The position numbers were made by a program, and so were the translations under genes. Of a stretch of 64,000 bases of DNA, positions 1 to 7,586 are shown in pieces. Source of the DNA: Synechococcales cyanobacterium bin31.maxbin.ball.101 (lineage in GTDB: Bacteria; Cyanobacteriota; Cyanobacteriia; Leptolyngbyales; Leptolyngbyaceae); the NCBI GenBank assembly GCA_013298165.1, contig JAAFJU010000006.1, positions 1 through 64,000 of the forward strand. The letters run 5' to 3'. Numbering within the stretch: position 1 is the first letter of the stretch; the number at the start of each line of letters is the position of its first letter. Under the pieces are notes generated by a model, which had not been told where the DNA came from, made no database searches, and was given only the letters and a program-made list of their open reading frames with translations.

Positions 1-2
1 AA

Positions 3-53
3 TCCATTGACGATCGGGGTGACTTTTTTGCCCTTAGGGTTCGTCGTCCATGA
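3..53 (+). CDS. C-terminal end of a TusA-like sulfur carrier protein (partial)
   Basis: The frame is open from the window edge and reads SIDDRGDFFALRVRRP before a TGA at 51-53. Only 16 residues are visible. The ending resembles the C-terminus of small TusA/SirA-type sulfurtransferases, which in my recollection often precede rsgA in cyanobacteria. Its stop overlaps the rsgA start in an ATGA arrangement (50-53), which suggests translational coupling. The identity is an inference from a very short tail plus context. Confidence 0.5.
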   Translation, partial: SIDDRGDFFALRVRRP

Positions 54-1180
54 CAGAAGCGTCCGTCTCTTCAAATCCTCCTGAAACCCTGACTGGAACT
101 GTTCTTGCGATTCAAGCCAACTATTACTCTGTACAAATTGATGGCGTGATGGGCGAGCGGGTCATGGGTGATGGCGGCGTAGAGTCCCATCCCGATCGGC
201 TCTTACCGCTTTGCACTCGCCGCAGTCGCTTGAAAAAAATTGGGCAGCAGGTGATGGTGGGCGATCGAGTTCAGGTTGAGGAGCCGGATTGGGAGAGTGG
301 TCGGGCGGCTATTTTTCAGGTGGAGGAGCGTCGATCGCAGCTCGATCGCCCGCCTGTGGCTAACGCGGATCAGATTTTGCTAGTCTTTGCGCTGGCCAAG
401 CCTGCTTTGGATATTTCTCAACTCAGCCGTTTTCTGATTAAGGCTGAATCCACAGGCATCGAGGTTTGTCTTTGTCTGAGTAAAAGTGATCTGATCCCTA
501 CGCCCCACCGAGAAGCTTGGTGCGATCGGTTGCGCGCTTGGGGCTATGACCCAGTTTTGATTAGCTCCTATACAGGACTCGGAATTGAAGCCCTGGCAGA
601 ACGACTGTCTCAACGGATGACGATCGTTTCCGGACCCTCGGGCGTAGGCAAATCCAGCTTAATCAACATGCTCGTCCCCGCTGCAAAACTGCGCACTTCC
701 GCCGTTTCTGGCAGACTCGAACGCGGTCGTCACACCACCCGCCATGTGGAATTGTTTGAACTCTCTAAGGGCGGGTTGTTGGCGGATACGCCGGGGTTTA
801 ACCAGCCGGATATGGATGCGACGCCGATCGAGTTGATGAATTATTTCCCGGAGATTCGATCGCGACGGGCTAAACGGAGCTGTCAGTTTTCGGATTGTCT
901 GCATCTTCAGGAACCGGGCTGTCGGGTGCGCGGGGACTGGGAACGCTACGAGATCTATACCAAGTTTTTAGAAGAGGCGATCGCGCTTCAGTCCAATCTC
1001 TCGCAGCAGTCAGCTCCTGATGAGGCGCTTAAGAAGAAGTCTAATCGAGATGGCGAAGTGACCTATGAACCTCGACTCAAAACTAAGTACCGGGCGGAAT
1101 CGCGTCGATCGCAGCAGCAGTCGATTCAAGTGATGAAAGGTAAGGTGGGGGATTGGTTGGAGGATAATGAGGATAATTAG
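50..1180 (+). CDS. rsgA: RsgA, ribosome small-subunit-dependent GTPase A
   Basis: Circularly permuted GTPase that helps late maturation of the 30S subunit. An N-terminal OB-fold-like region is followed by the G4-type motif SKSD (about residue 143), then the P-loop GPSGVGKSSLIN (about 195-206), then the G3 motif DTPGF. The C-terminal zinc-binding element has the family pattern C-x5-C-x-H-x5-C (CQFSDCLHLQEPGC). This G4-G1-G3 order is diagnostic of the YjeQ/RsgA family. At 376 residues it is slightly long, owing to a polar Lys/Arg/Gln-rich tail. The ATG overlaps the stop of the upstream partial gene by 4 nt. A strong hairpin terminator lies about 90 bp downstream. Confidence 0.96.
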   Translation: MTEASVSSNPPETLTGTVLAIQANYYSVQIDGVMGERVMGDGGVESHPDRLLPLCTRRSRLKKIGQQVMVGDRVQVEEPDWESGRAAIFQVEERRSQLDRPPVANADQILLVFALAKPALDISQLSRFLIKAESTGIEVCLCLSKSDLIPTPHREAWCDRLRAWGYDPVLISSYTGLGIEALAERLSQRMTIVSGPSGVGKSSLINMLVPAAKLRTSAVSGRLERGRHTTRHVELFELSKGGLLADTPGFNQPDMDATPIELMNYFPEIRSRRAKRSCQFSDCLHLQEPGCRVRGDWERYEIYTKFLEEAIALQSNLSQQSAPDEALKKKSNRDGEVTYEPRLKTKYRAESRRSQQQSIQVMKGKVGDWLEDNEDN

Positions 1181-1195
1181 GGCGTTTTCCCGGCT

Positions 1196-1397
1196 GGGCT
1201 TCGACTCCGCTCAGCCCGCGATTCTGGGTTTGATGAGTTGTCAGTTATACAATAATTTTTGACTAAAAAAGGACGATCGTAATAGTGCGATCGTCCTTTC
1301 TTAGATAGAACTTAGGAAATTGCTATAAAACAACATCCCAATAGCACGGTCTCTGCAAACGTAACGCAAAGTCGAGGACTGAGCGGAGTCGAAGTCC
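1196..1397. repeat. Two copies of a short GGGCTTCGACTCC...CAGCCC dyad repeat
   Basis: One copy is at 1196-1217 and an inverted, slightly diverged copy at 1376-1397. Each is about 22 bp with complementary ends (GGGCT/AGCCC) around the core TCGACTCCGCTC. They flank the intergenic terminator between rsgA and the peroxiredoxin. The same element recurs at 3616-3713 and 18305-18411, always between genes. Confidence 0.85.
1268..1299. terminator. Bidirectional intrinsic terminator between rsgA and the peroxiredoxin gene
   Basis: A perfect 12-bp stem, AAAGGACGATCG (1268-1279) with CGATCGTCCTTT (1288-1299), encloses an 8-nt loop. It is flanked by an A-run on the left and a T-rich right side (TTTCTT). 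It lies between two convergent genes, so it can serve both strands. Confidence 0.85.
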
Positions 1398-1421
1398 GGC
1401 TACAGTCATTTTTCTAACGTT

Positions 1422-2015
1422 CTAGACGGCTGCGAAGAATTCCTTCGACTTGACGGGGTCAGGGTTCATGGTCTTAGAACCGGGCTGCCAGCCAGCAGGA
1501 CAAACTTCATCTGGGTGAGTCTGAACGTACTGGAGTGCTTGCAGGGTGCGAAGCGTTTCGTCAACGCTACGACCGAAGGACAGGTTGTTGATCGTGGAGT
1601 GCTGAATCACACCGTCTTTGTCGATGATGAACAGACCGCGCAATGCAATACCTGCATCTGGATCCAATACGTTGTAGGCCGCAGAAATCGTTTTCTTCAG
1701 GTCAGCCACCAATGGATAGTTCAGATCGCCCAAACCACCACTCTTCCGATCGGCTTGAATCCAAGCCAAGTGAGAGAATTCGCTATCGACCGACACGCCG
1801 AGGATTTCGGTGTTGAGGGCTTTGAATTCGGAGTGACGATCGCTGAACGCTGTAATTTCAGTCGGGCAGACGAAGGTGAAGTCCAGCGGGTAGAAGAAAA
1901 GAACCGTGTACTTGCCGCGATAGTCAGACAGTTTGATCGTCTTAAATTCTTGGTCAATCACTGCCGTTGCAGTGAAGTCAGGAGCAGTTTGACCAACCCG
2001 TAGACATTCAGACAT
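1422..2015 (-). CDS. Typical 2-Cys peroxiredoxin (AhpC/TSA family)
   Basis: Thiol peroxidase that reduces hydrogen peroxide and alkyl hydroperoxides, probably using thioredoxin. The peroxidatic cysteine lies in DFTFVCPTE (about residue 50) and the resolving cysteine in DEVCPAGW (about 172), the two-cysteine arrangement of the Prx1/AhpC subfamily. The 197-residue length is normal. The C-terminal segment after the resolving Cys ends KSKEFFAAV, similar to over-oxidation-sensitive forms. It is transcribed alone, with an AT-rich leader upstream (about 2016-2060). Confidence 0.95.
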   Translation of the reverse strand: MSECLRVGQTAPDFTATAVIDQEFKTIKLSDYRGKYTVLFFYPLDFTFVCPTEITAFSDRHSEFKALNTEILGVSVDSEFSHLAWIQADRKSGGLGDLNYPLVADLKKTISAAYNVLDPDAGIALRGLFIIDKDGVIQHSTINNLSFGRSVDETLRTLQALQYVQTHPDEVCPAGWQPGSKTMNPDPVKSKEFFAAV

Positions 2016-2124
2016 ATTTAATGTTCCCTTTCATAAAATCTTAAGAATTATATCAGAAAAAACGCAGTCATAACGGTTTTGACTTACGAGGTTTGAGAGA
2101 TGTTGATTTGAGAAAGATTTTGAG

Positions 2125-3594
2125 TTATGGGGTTTGAGAAAGGCCACGGATGACTAGGGTATTGCCCTGCCACTGGGCTGAGACCATGCCAAGATCGGAG
2201 AGTTTTTTCCAGCGGGGATCCGCTTTGATTTCGCTGGGTAAGGATAGCAGAACTTCCGTTTCGGTTTCCACCAGTTCGCCTTCGTAGCTAACATCGGGCA
2301 AGGCGGGACGGGAAAAATTAGGGGCGATCGGTAACTCTAAAGCGCTTCCTGGCGAGGGAATATGGAGTTTGTAACGGCTATTGAGATCGTCGAGTTCGGC
2401 GAGTTGGAGAAGTTTTTCTTCGGTGCCGTGGATGAAAATGACATGTTGTGGTCGGAGATTGTGAATCACCTGGGGCAAAGTCGCGCCATCACAGTGATCA
2501 GGTAAAAAATAAGTCTCAGTCTCAGGGCTATCCGTGTGGGGCATGAAGACAACCCAATCCGATGACCGAAGGTCGGTCGTGGACCATTGCTGCATTAACG
2601 ATCGCACCCAAGTCGGCCAATTGTCCTCGATCGAATCCAATTCCGGGATCAACAGAATCTGTGGGACTGACGGCAGAGTCAAACTGTTGGGAGTCAAACT
2701 GTTGGGAGTCAAATCGTTGGGACTCTGAAGCTGCTCAAACTGTTCTAATCGTTGAATCCAGGGGCGAATAGTGGTGTCCAGGAAAAGGGCTTGATAGCGG
2801 GCAAAGTTTTGGATGCTGCTGGGAAAGCTGGGGATCAGGCGTTCGTACTGTTCGCAGACTGTGGCGATCGCCTCATCAACCCAAATATTGACCGATCGGC
2901 CCGAGAATAAATGATGACTCCGCAACAGGATCAAAATTTCCTGCGCCAACCCCAAAACCGGAACGGGCAATAGCACCGACTGCCCTGACTCCAAGGCCCG
3001 ATCGAGTTTTTCCATCAGTTGCGTTTCTAATTGGCGGCGGTGGGGGAGTCGATCGGTGCCATAGGTGCCTTCAATCAACAGCACATCAGGTGAGAGACCG
3101 CGCAATTCTTCCAGTTTTAGCCCGTCGGTAAGGCGGGAGTTTGCTAGGCTCAAATCCCCGGTGTAGAGAAAGGTTTGGGGTCGATCGCCGCTGGTATCCG
3201 TGAGCAAAATGATGGCGGCACCGGGTAAATGACCCGCAGGAAACAGTTGTACCGTCAGGTTGGGCAGGAGTTCTTGGGACGATCGCCAGGGCAGGGGTTC
3301 GATCGTCCCCGAATTTAGCGCTGGATCTAGCTCTATTAAGTCGGCGGTGACGTCACTGCTGTAGATCGGAACGAGTGGAAATGCCTCATGAAATGCCGGG
3401 AGCGATCGAACATGATCGGCATGGGCGTGACTACAGAGGACTAAATCTGGGGGTTCGGCTTGGAGTAAGCCTTGGCGTAAATCAGGCCGATCGCGCAGGC
3501 CACAGTCTAACAGGACGCGATAGCCTGCAATCTGAAGTTCGATGCAGACGCCTTCATCCGATCGTCCCGTCCCATAGAAAAAACAGTGCAACAT
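2125..3594 (-). CDS. Metallo-beta-lactamase/beta-CASP family hydrolase (probable RNA-processing nuclease)
   Basis: Predicted zinc-dependent RNase-type hydrolase. The N-terminal half carries the MBL signature CSHAHADHV, the later His in FPAGHLPGAA and the Asp in YTGDLS. These are followed by beta-CASP-type motifs LIEGTYG (motif A), PVPVLGLAQE (motif B region) and FIHGTEE (motif C). At 489 residues it is shorter than RNase J, with no obvious KH domain, and resembles the CPSF/YSH1-like bacterial group. A low-complexity insert around residues 291-306 (NSLTP repeats) comes from a triplicated 15-bp DNA unit at 2676-2720. The substrate is unknown. Confidence 0.85.
   Translation of the reverse strand: MLHCFFYGTGRSDEGVCIELQIAGYRVLLDCGLRDRPDLRQGLLQAEPPDLVLCSHAHADHVRSLPAFHEAFPLVPIYSSDVTADLIELDPALNSGTIEPLPWRSSQELLPNLTVQLFPAGHLPGAAIILLTDTSGDRPQTFLYTGDLSLANSRLTDGLKLEELRGLSPDVLLIEGTYGTDRLPHRRQLETQLMEKLDRALESGQSVLLPVPVLGLAQEILILLRSHHLFSGRSVNIWVDEAIATVCEQYERLIPSFPSSIQNFARYQALFLDTTIRPWIQRLEQFEQLQSPNDLTPNSLTPNSLTLPSVPQILLIPELDSIEDNWPTWVRSLMQQWSTTDLRSSDWVVFMPHTDSPETETYFLPDHCDGATLPQVIHNLRPQHVIFIHGTEEKLLQLAELDDLNSRYKLHIPSPGSALELPIAPNFSRPALPDVSYEGELVETETEVLLSLPSEIKADPRWKKLSDLGMVSAQWQGNTLVIRGLSQTP
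2676..2720. repeat. In-frame 15-bp tandem repeat (x3) inside the MBL hydrolase gene
   Basis: Three adjacent 15-bp units, GAGTCAAACTGTTGG at 2676-2690 and 2691-2705 and a variant at 2706-2720. They encode repeated NSLTP-like pentapeptides on the minus strand. Copy-number change would keep the frame. Confidence 0.9.
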
Positions 3595-3615
3595 AATCCG
3601 TGGCGTACAGTATCC

Positions 3616-3713
3616 GGGGTTCGACTCCGCTCACCCCTCAACTCGGGAAAAGCCGAGCTTCGACTCTATTCTCACCCGTCAAAGACTTCGTGGGCTGAGC
3701 GGAGTCGAAGCCC
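3616..3713. repeat. Cluster of dyad repeats, GGGCTTCGACTCC family
   Basis: A copy at 3616-3637 (GGGG/CCCC ends), a degenerate copy around 3650-3680 and an inverted copy at 3692-3713. They sit between the MBL gene and the small membrane protein gene. They belong to the same family as 1196-1397 and 18305-18411. Confidence 0.8.
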
Positions 3714-3722
3714 GAACCTAAC

Positions 3723-3845
3723 CTAATGAGCCGACCCATTACCGTGATAATCATCGCTGTCATAGAACCCATTCTTCGTCCCAAAAAACAGGCAAGCGAT
3801 CGGGAAGATGCAAGCGATGACAATCAGCATTTCTTTCACATCCAT
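3723..3845 (-). CDS. 40-residue single-span membrane protein, unrecognised
   Basis: A short open frame with a good ribosome-binding site (AAGGTGA about 6 nt before the ATG). It encodes 40 residues: a charged start (MDVKEM), one hydrophobic segment at about residues 7-21 (LIVIACIFPIACLFF), then a polar tail ending YHGNGSAH. The layout is like the tiny single-helix subunits of photosynthetic or NDH-1 complexes, but I cannot assign it to one. The tail looks non-random and likely conserved. It lies alone between dyad repeats and the TnpB element. Confidence 0.6.
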   Translation of the reverse strand: MDVKEMLIVIACIFPIACLFFGTKNGFYDSDDYHGNGSAH

Positions 3846-3939
3846 GGAAGTCACCTTAAATAAAAGCTAGAAATTAATAGGACATCAGTTTCAAACTCGC
3901 GTCTTAACGCTCATGCCCTTGCACCGATCGTAGCGAATG

Positions 3940-3985
3940 GTTTCAGAGATTTGCGAAATGCAAGAATAATTAAAGGTTCTGAAAC
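3940..3985. other. 8-bp inverted repeat upstream of the small membrane protein gene
   Basis: GTTTCAGA (3940-3947) is mirrored by TCTGAAAC (3978-3985), with TTGC/GCAA nested inside. It lies between the 40-residue gene and the TnpB element's end, so it could be an operator or part of the insertion site. The function is unknown. Confidence 0.4.
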
Positions 3986-3996
3986 GAGATTGACTA

Positions 3997-4200
3997 CTCC
4001 CCGTCCTAAAGGCGCGGGGATTCTAAGAATCACTTCTTAGGGTTTCTGCTTCATAGCAACCGCCATCAAAGCTTATTGCTTATCCGGTCTTACGTTCGCT
4101 CCACAGACTGACACCGCTAGACCAGCGGCCAGAATATTATTTGCAGCGTTTACGTCACGGTCATGGTTCGTCCCACATTTAGGACAATCCCATTCCCGAA
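3997..4200 (-). ncRNA. Probable omegaRNA (reRNA) from the tnpB 3' end and right end
   Basis: In IS605-family elements the guide RNA scaffold overlaps the tnpB 3' end and runs into the right end. Here that region holds two consecutive hairpins (4040-4023 and 4020-3998 on the minus strand), followed by flanking DNA that would form the guide, starting near 3995. The 5' boundary near 4200 is a guess by analogy. Confidence 0.4.
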
Positions 4201-5203
4201 CATTCAACGGCAACTTTTCTACAACGTGACCACAATGCCCACATCGTTTAGAACTCGGAAACCAACGGTCAATCTTGACGAAGTTGCGACCATACCAGTC
4301 GCACTTATATTCAAGCTGTCTGACCAATTCACCCCAGCTAGCATCGCTAATTGCTTGGGACAGTTTCCGGTTTTTGATCATATTCTTCACAGCCAAGTCT
4401 TCAACGGCGATGGTTTGGTTTTCACGCACCAGTCGAGTCGTCAGCTTATGGAGAAAATCTTGTCGCGCATCACTAATTTCAGCATGGACTTTAGCGACTT
4501 TGAGACGGGCTTTATAGCGGTTGTTAGAACCCTTAACTTTGCGGCTCAACGCTTTCTGAGCTTTACGCAGTTTGCGGCGCTTCGTATTAAAGCCTTTGGG
4601 ATTAGCAACTTTTTCACCCGTACTCAACGCGACCAAACTGGTAATACCCAAATCAATCCCAATTTTGTTAGGAGATTCTGGCAATGGTTCAATCTCGACA
4701 TCCACCAACAAGGATACGGTCCATCTACCCGCAGGCGAGAACTTCACCGTAATAGTGGATGGCGTGGAGCCATTGGGCAAGAAGCGACTCCAACGGATAT
4801 TCAAAGCGTCATTCGATTTAGCCAGGAAAACCTGACCATCCCTGAACTTGAATCCCGACTTGGTGAACTCCGCACTGCCGCCATTACGCTTTTTCTTGAA
4901 GGTCGGATATTTAGCCCGTCCTGCCCAGAAATTGCCAAAGGCTTTTTGGAGATGCCGCAATCCTTGCTGCAAGGGCACACAGCTAACTTCATTCAAGAAT
5001 TCAAGACCGACCTCTTTCTTCCAGGTCGTCAACAGTGCCGAACTTTCAACGTACCCGACCCGTTCCTGTCGTTCATACCAAGCCTCAGTCCTTGCGGCCA
5101 GGGCGCGGTTATAGACAAGACGGGTACAGCCAATCGTCCGTCTCAGCAAAGTTTCTTGCTCAGGCGTTGGATAGAATCGGTACTTGAAAGCGCGTTGTGT
5201 CAT
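4073..5203 (-). CDS. tnpB: TnpB, RNA-guided RuvC nuclease of an IS605-like element
   Basis: 376 residues from the ATG at 5203 (an in-frame GTG lies 6 nt upstream). The N-terminus RAFKYRFYPTPEQ is typical of TnpB. All catalytic features are intact: RuvC-I Asp184 in IGIDLGITSL, RuvC-II Glu268 in TIAVEDL, RuvC-III Asp350 in HDRDVNAAN, and a four-cysteine zinc finger (C321, C324, C340, C343). TnpB proteins of this type are ancestral to Cas12 and cut DNA guided by an RNA made from the element's right end. Nothing is truncated, so the nuclease looks functional. Confidence 0.95.
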   Translation of the reverse strand: MTQRAFKYRFYPTPEQETLLRRTIGCTRLVYNRALAARTEAWYERQERVGYVESSALLTTWKKEVGLEFLNEVSCVPLQQGLRHLQKAFGNFWAGRAKYPTFKKKRNGGSAEFTKSGFKFRDGQVFLAKSNDALNIRWSRFLPNGSTPSTITVKFSPAGRWTVSLLVDVEIEPLPESPNKIGIDLGITSLVALSTGEKVANPKGFNTKRRKLRKAQKALSRKVKGSNNRYKARLKVAKVHAEISDARQDFLHKLTTRLVRENQTIAVEDLAVKNMIKNRKLSQAISDASWGELVRQLEYKCDWYGRNFVKIDRWFPSSKRCGHCGHVVEKLPLNVREWDCPKCGTNHDRDVNAANNILAAGLAVSVCGANVRPDKQ

Positions 5204-5322
5204 ACTCACATTTTAACATGAGTTTTGTGAGATGCCTAGTTTTAAGCAAACATGGTGTGTCAGCAAAGCTGACGCTCCTCTACCTCCCCGCCCTAGAACG
5301 GCGGGGTTTCACGGAGATTTTG

Positions 5323-5946
5323 ATGACAAAAGGACAGATGCCGCAAAATACCTTGATTTCATCAGACTGGCTCAGCCGATCGGCCCTCGCGGTCGCCCCA
5401 GACCTGATCGGCTGCAAGCTCATCCGACAACTGCCCAACGGCCAACAACTGCGCGGCACCATCGTCGAAACTGAAGCCTACGAAGCTGGGGACCCCGCCT
5501 GTCACGCCTATCGAAAACGCACCGATCGCAACGCCGTCATGTTCGGGCCAGCGGGCTATGTCTACGTCTACCTGATCTACGGCATCTACCACTGCGTCAA
5601 CATCGTGACCGATCGGGATGACTTCGCCAGCGCCGTCCTCATTCGCGCCTTACAAATGGAAACCCTCCCAACGGATTGGGTCTTAAAACCGAGAGAAAAA
5701 CCAGACCGCATCGCCGCTGGACCGGGGAAACTCTGCCAAGTCATGGCGATCGATCGCACCCTGACCCAAACAAAGCTCGACCCCACCCAAGCCCTCTGGC
5801 TGGAACACCGCACCCCAGACTGGCAACAACAGCTCGACACCGGACGCCACTCCCTCGTCCAAACCACCCGTATCGGCTTGACCCAAGGCGTGGATTTACC
5901 CTGGCGCTGGTACCTCAAAAACTGCCCCGCCATCTCTAAAATTTAA
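5323..5946 (+). CDS. mpg: 3-methyladenine DNA glycosylase (AAG/MPG family)
   Basis: Base-excision repair enzyme that removes alkylated purines. The family core is clear: IVETEAY with the catalytic Glu, then HAYRKRTDRNAVMFGPAGYVYVY, then YGIYHCVNIVT and AVLIRALQ. I chose ATG 5323 because GGAG (5313-5316) lies 6 nt upstream; this gives 207 residues, normal for the family. A second ATG at 5338 is possible. The frame stays open upstream into the TnpB element's end, but that part is not protein-like. Expression must now start from, or read through, the element. Confidence 0.93.
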   Translation: MTKGQMPQNTLISSDWLSRSALAVAPDLIGCKLIRQLPNGQQLRGTIVETEAYEAGDPACHAYRKRTDRNAVMFGPAGYVYVYLIYGIYHCVNIVTDRDDFASAVLIRALQMETLPTDWVLKPREKPDRIAAGPGKLCQVMAIDRTLTQTKLDPTQALWLEHRTPDWQQQLDTGRHSLVQTTRIGLTQGVDLPWRWYLKNCPAISKI

Positions 5947-6126
5947 GTTCGGAATTTAGCTGCGAGAGCCTGTATCCTCTAGGGGTGATCCGTCATTTGA
6001 TCACAGGGTTTCTTGATAAGGGAGACACCCTATTGAGTAATTTCCATGAAATTGCTGAAAAAAATGATCCGATCGGCGTATTTTCGCCCATCCTAAATAA
6101 GTGATTTTTGAGGACTGGCTGATCCT

Positions 6127-6885
6127 ATGACTGCGAAGCAACTTCTTCAGGAAATTCCCTCAGACCTATTACGTGAGCGGATGCCTCGTCATGTGGCAGT
6201 CATTATGGATGGCAATGGTCGCTGGGCCAAGCGCAAATCCATGCCACGCATTATGGGACATCGCAAAGGCGTCGATGTGCTGAAGGATCTCCTGCGCTGC
6301 TGCCGAGACTGGAAAATCGAAGCCCTCACCGCCTACGCCTTCTCCACCGAAAATTGGGGTCGTCCTGCCGAGGAAGTCGAGTTCCTGATGACGCTATTCG
6401 AGCGGGTTTTGCGGAAGGAACTGCGGGAAATGATGCGCGAAAATGTTCAAATTCGGTTTGTGGGAAATCTAGAAGTCTTACCGAACTCTTTGCGTGAAGA
6501 AATCGATCGCGCCGTCTCTATGACCAGCAGCAACACGGGAATCAAATTCACCGTCGCTACAAATTACGGCGGACGCCAAGAAATTGTCCAGGCTTGCCGA
6601 TCGATCGCCACCGCCGTCCAACAAGGCACGATCGCCCTAGAGGACATCGACGAATCCATCTTTGAACGTCATCTCTACACCAATGGCATCTGCGATCCCG
6701 ACCTCTTGATCCGGACCAGCGGCGAAATGAGAATTAGCAACTTTTTGCTCTGGCAAATGGCCTACGCAGAAATCTATGTCACCGAAACGATGTGGCCAGA
6801 CTTCGATCGCACCCAGTTTCACTCGGCGCTGCGGGACTACCAAAGCCGCGAACGGAGATTTGGGAAAGTGGGCATCACACTGTAA
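6127..6885 (+). CDS. uppS: Isoprenyl transferase (undecaprenyl diphosphate synthase family)
   Basis: cis-Prenyltransferase that makes the C55 lipid carrier for cell-wall synthesis. The signature [10 protein letters not shown] (about residues 28-37) holds the catalytic Asp. Further family motifs are [20 protein letters not shown], the [19 protein letters not shown] block and WPDF. The 252-residue length is standard. A 180-bp gap separates it from mpg, so it probably has its own promoter. A 14-bp tandem repeat begins in its stop codon. Confidence 0.95.
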   Translation: MTAKQLLQEIPSDLLRERMPRHVAVIMDGNGRWAKRKSMPRIMGHRKGVDVLKDLLRCCRDWKIEALTAYAFSTENWGRPAEEVEFLMTLFERVLRKELREMMRENVQIRFVGNLEVLPNSLREEIDRAVSMTSSNTGIKFTVATNYGGRQEIVQACRSIATAVQQGTIALEDIDESIFERHLYTNGICDPDLLIRTSGEMRISNFLLWQMAYAEIYVTETMWPDFDRTQFHSALRDYQSRERRFGKVGITL

Positions 6886-6954
6886 TCAAAACCCAGTTAT
6901 CAGAACCCAGCCATCAAAACCCAGCCATCAGAACCCAGCCATCAAAACCTCGAA
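6885..6954. repeat. 14-bp tandem repeat, about 4.5 units
   Basis: Units alternate between ATCAAAACCCAGCC and ATCAGAACCCAGCC, starting at the last base of the isoprenyl transferase stop codon. There are four full units and a degenerate fifth (6941-6954). There are no spacers, so it is a minisatellite and not a CRISPR. Confidence 0.9.
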
Positions 6955-6987
6955 TTCATTCGCCAGAGCTTAGCCCCAGGATAGAGT

Positions 6988-7362
6988 TTAGCCCCAGGAC
7001 AATGTCGAAGAAATCTGTTCTGAGAGCTGCATCGCCTTAAATGGTTTACTAATCAATCCCGAAATGCCCAATTTCGAGAACCGCTCCCGGTCGGCTAACT
7101 GAGTTTTGGCCGTCATCAAAATCACAGGGATCATCTGAGTTTTGGGGTTAGACTGAAGCGCCTTGAGCGTCATAATGCCATCCATTCCAGGCATCATCAC
7201 ATCCAGCAAAATCGCATCTGGAGGTTCTCTCAAAGCTGATTCTAAGCCCTCTAGTCCAGAGCTTGCGATCGCCACAGTCCAACCTGCTACAACCTCTAGA
7301 GCAAGTTGCGCAACGGCCTGAATATCAGACTCATCGTCAATAATCAGGATTTTTCGAGTCAT
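6988..7362 (-). CDS. CheY-like single-domain response regulator
   Basis: A receiver domain with no output domain. The acidic pair is in ILIIDDESD, the phospho-acceptor Asp in AILLDVMMPGMDG, the conserved Thr in VILMTAK and the Lys in LISKPF. It is about 124 residues from the ATG at 7362; a longer form starting at 7389 adds nine residues, and neither has a clear ribosome-binding site. It lies downstream of, and on the same strand as, the PAS kinase and the large response regulator, so it is a plausible partner of that kinase. Confidence 0.9.
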   Translation of the reverse strand: MTRKILIIDDESDIQAVAQLALEVVAGWTVAIASSGLEGLESALREPPDAILLDVMMPGMDGIMTLKALQSNPKTQMIPVILMTAKTQLADRERFSKLGISGLISKPFKAMQLSEQISSTLSWG

Positions 7363-7586
7363 AGCAGAAGCCAGTTGAGAAATCAGCACAACGTTATAGA
7401 TAGATAAAGAATGGGGAACAACTGTTAAGTATTGCTAACTTTGTATGCCATAAAAGTGCAAAAAAAGTTGATGTTTCAGGAACAATATTAAATGACAGTC
7501 GGCCACAAAGCCTTCACAAAGTAGTCGCAAATCAATCACAAAGCAGTCACAACATATCAAATAAAGACACTGACATAAAGATTATA

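Larger units (their letters stand above)
3995..5306 (-). mobile_element. IS200/IS605-type element carrying only tnpB
   Basis: The element is read on the minus strand. Its tnpB-proximal left end carries a hairpin CCCCGCC/GGCGGGG (5286-5306). Its right end carries two hairpins: TCCCCG/CGGGGA (3998-4020) and CTAAGAA/TTCTTAG (4023-4040). No tnpA (Y1 transposase) is present, so mobility would need a helper in trans. Exact ends cannot be fixed without an empty-site sequence. The left-end hairpin stops only 16 bp before the mpg start, so the element has displaced whatever promoter preceded mpg. Confidence 0.8.

Noticed and set aside
1515-2003. A 162-codon frame opposite the peroxiredoxin gene
   Set aside because: Antisense shadow of a well-conserved enzyme; no domain or ribosome-binding site.
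4163-5221. A 352-codon open frame on the plus strand opposite tnpB
   Set aside because: It is antisense to an intact tnpB with all catalytic residues and shows no protein-like motif.
6885-6954. Possible CRISPR array
   Set aside because: Repeat units are contiguous and 14 bp long with no spacers, and no cas genes are present in the window.
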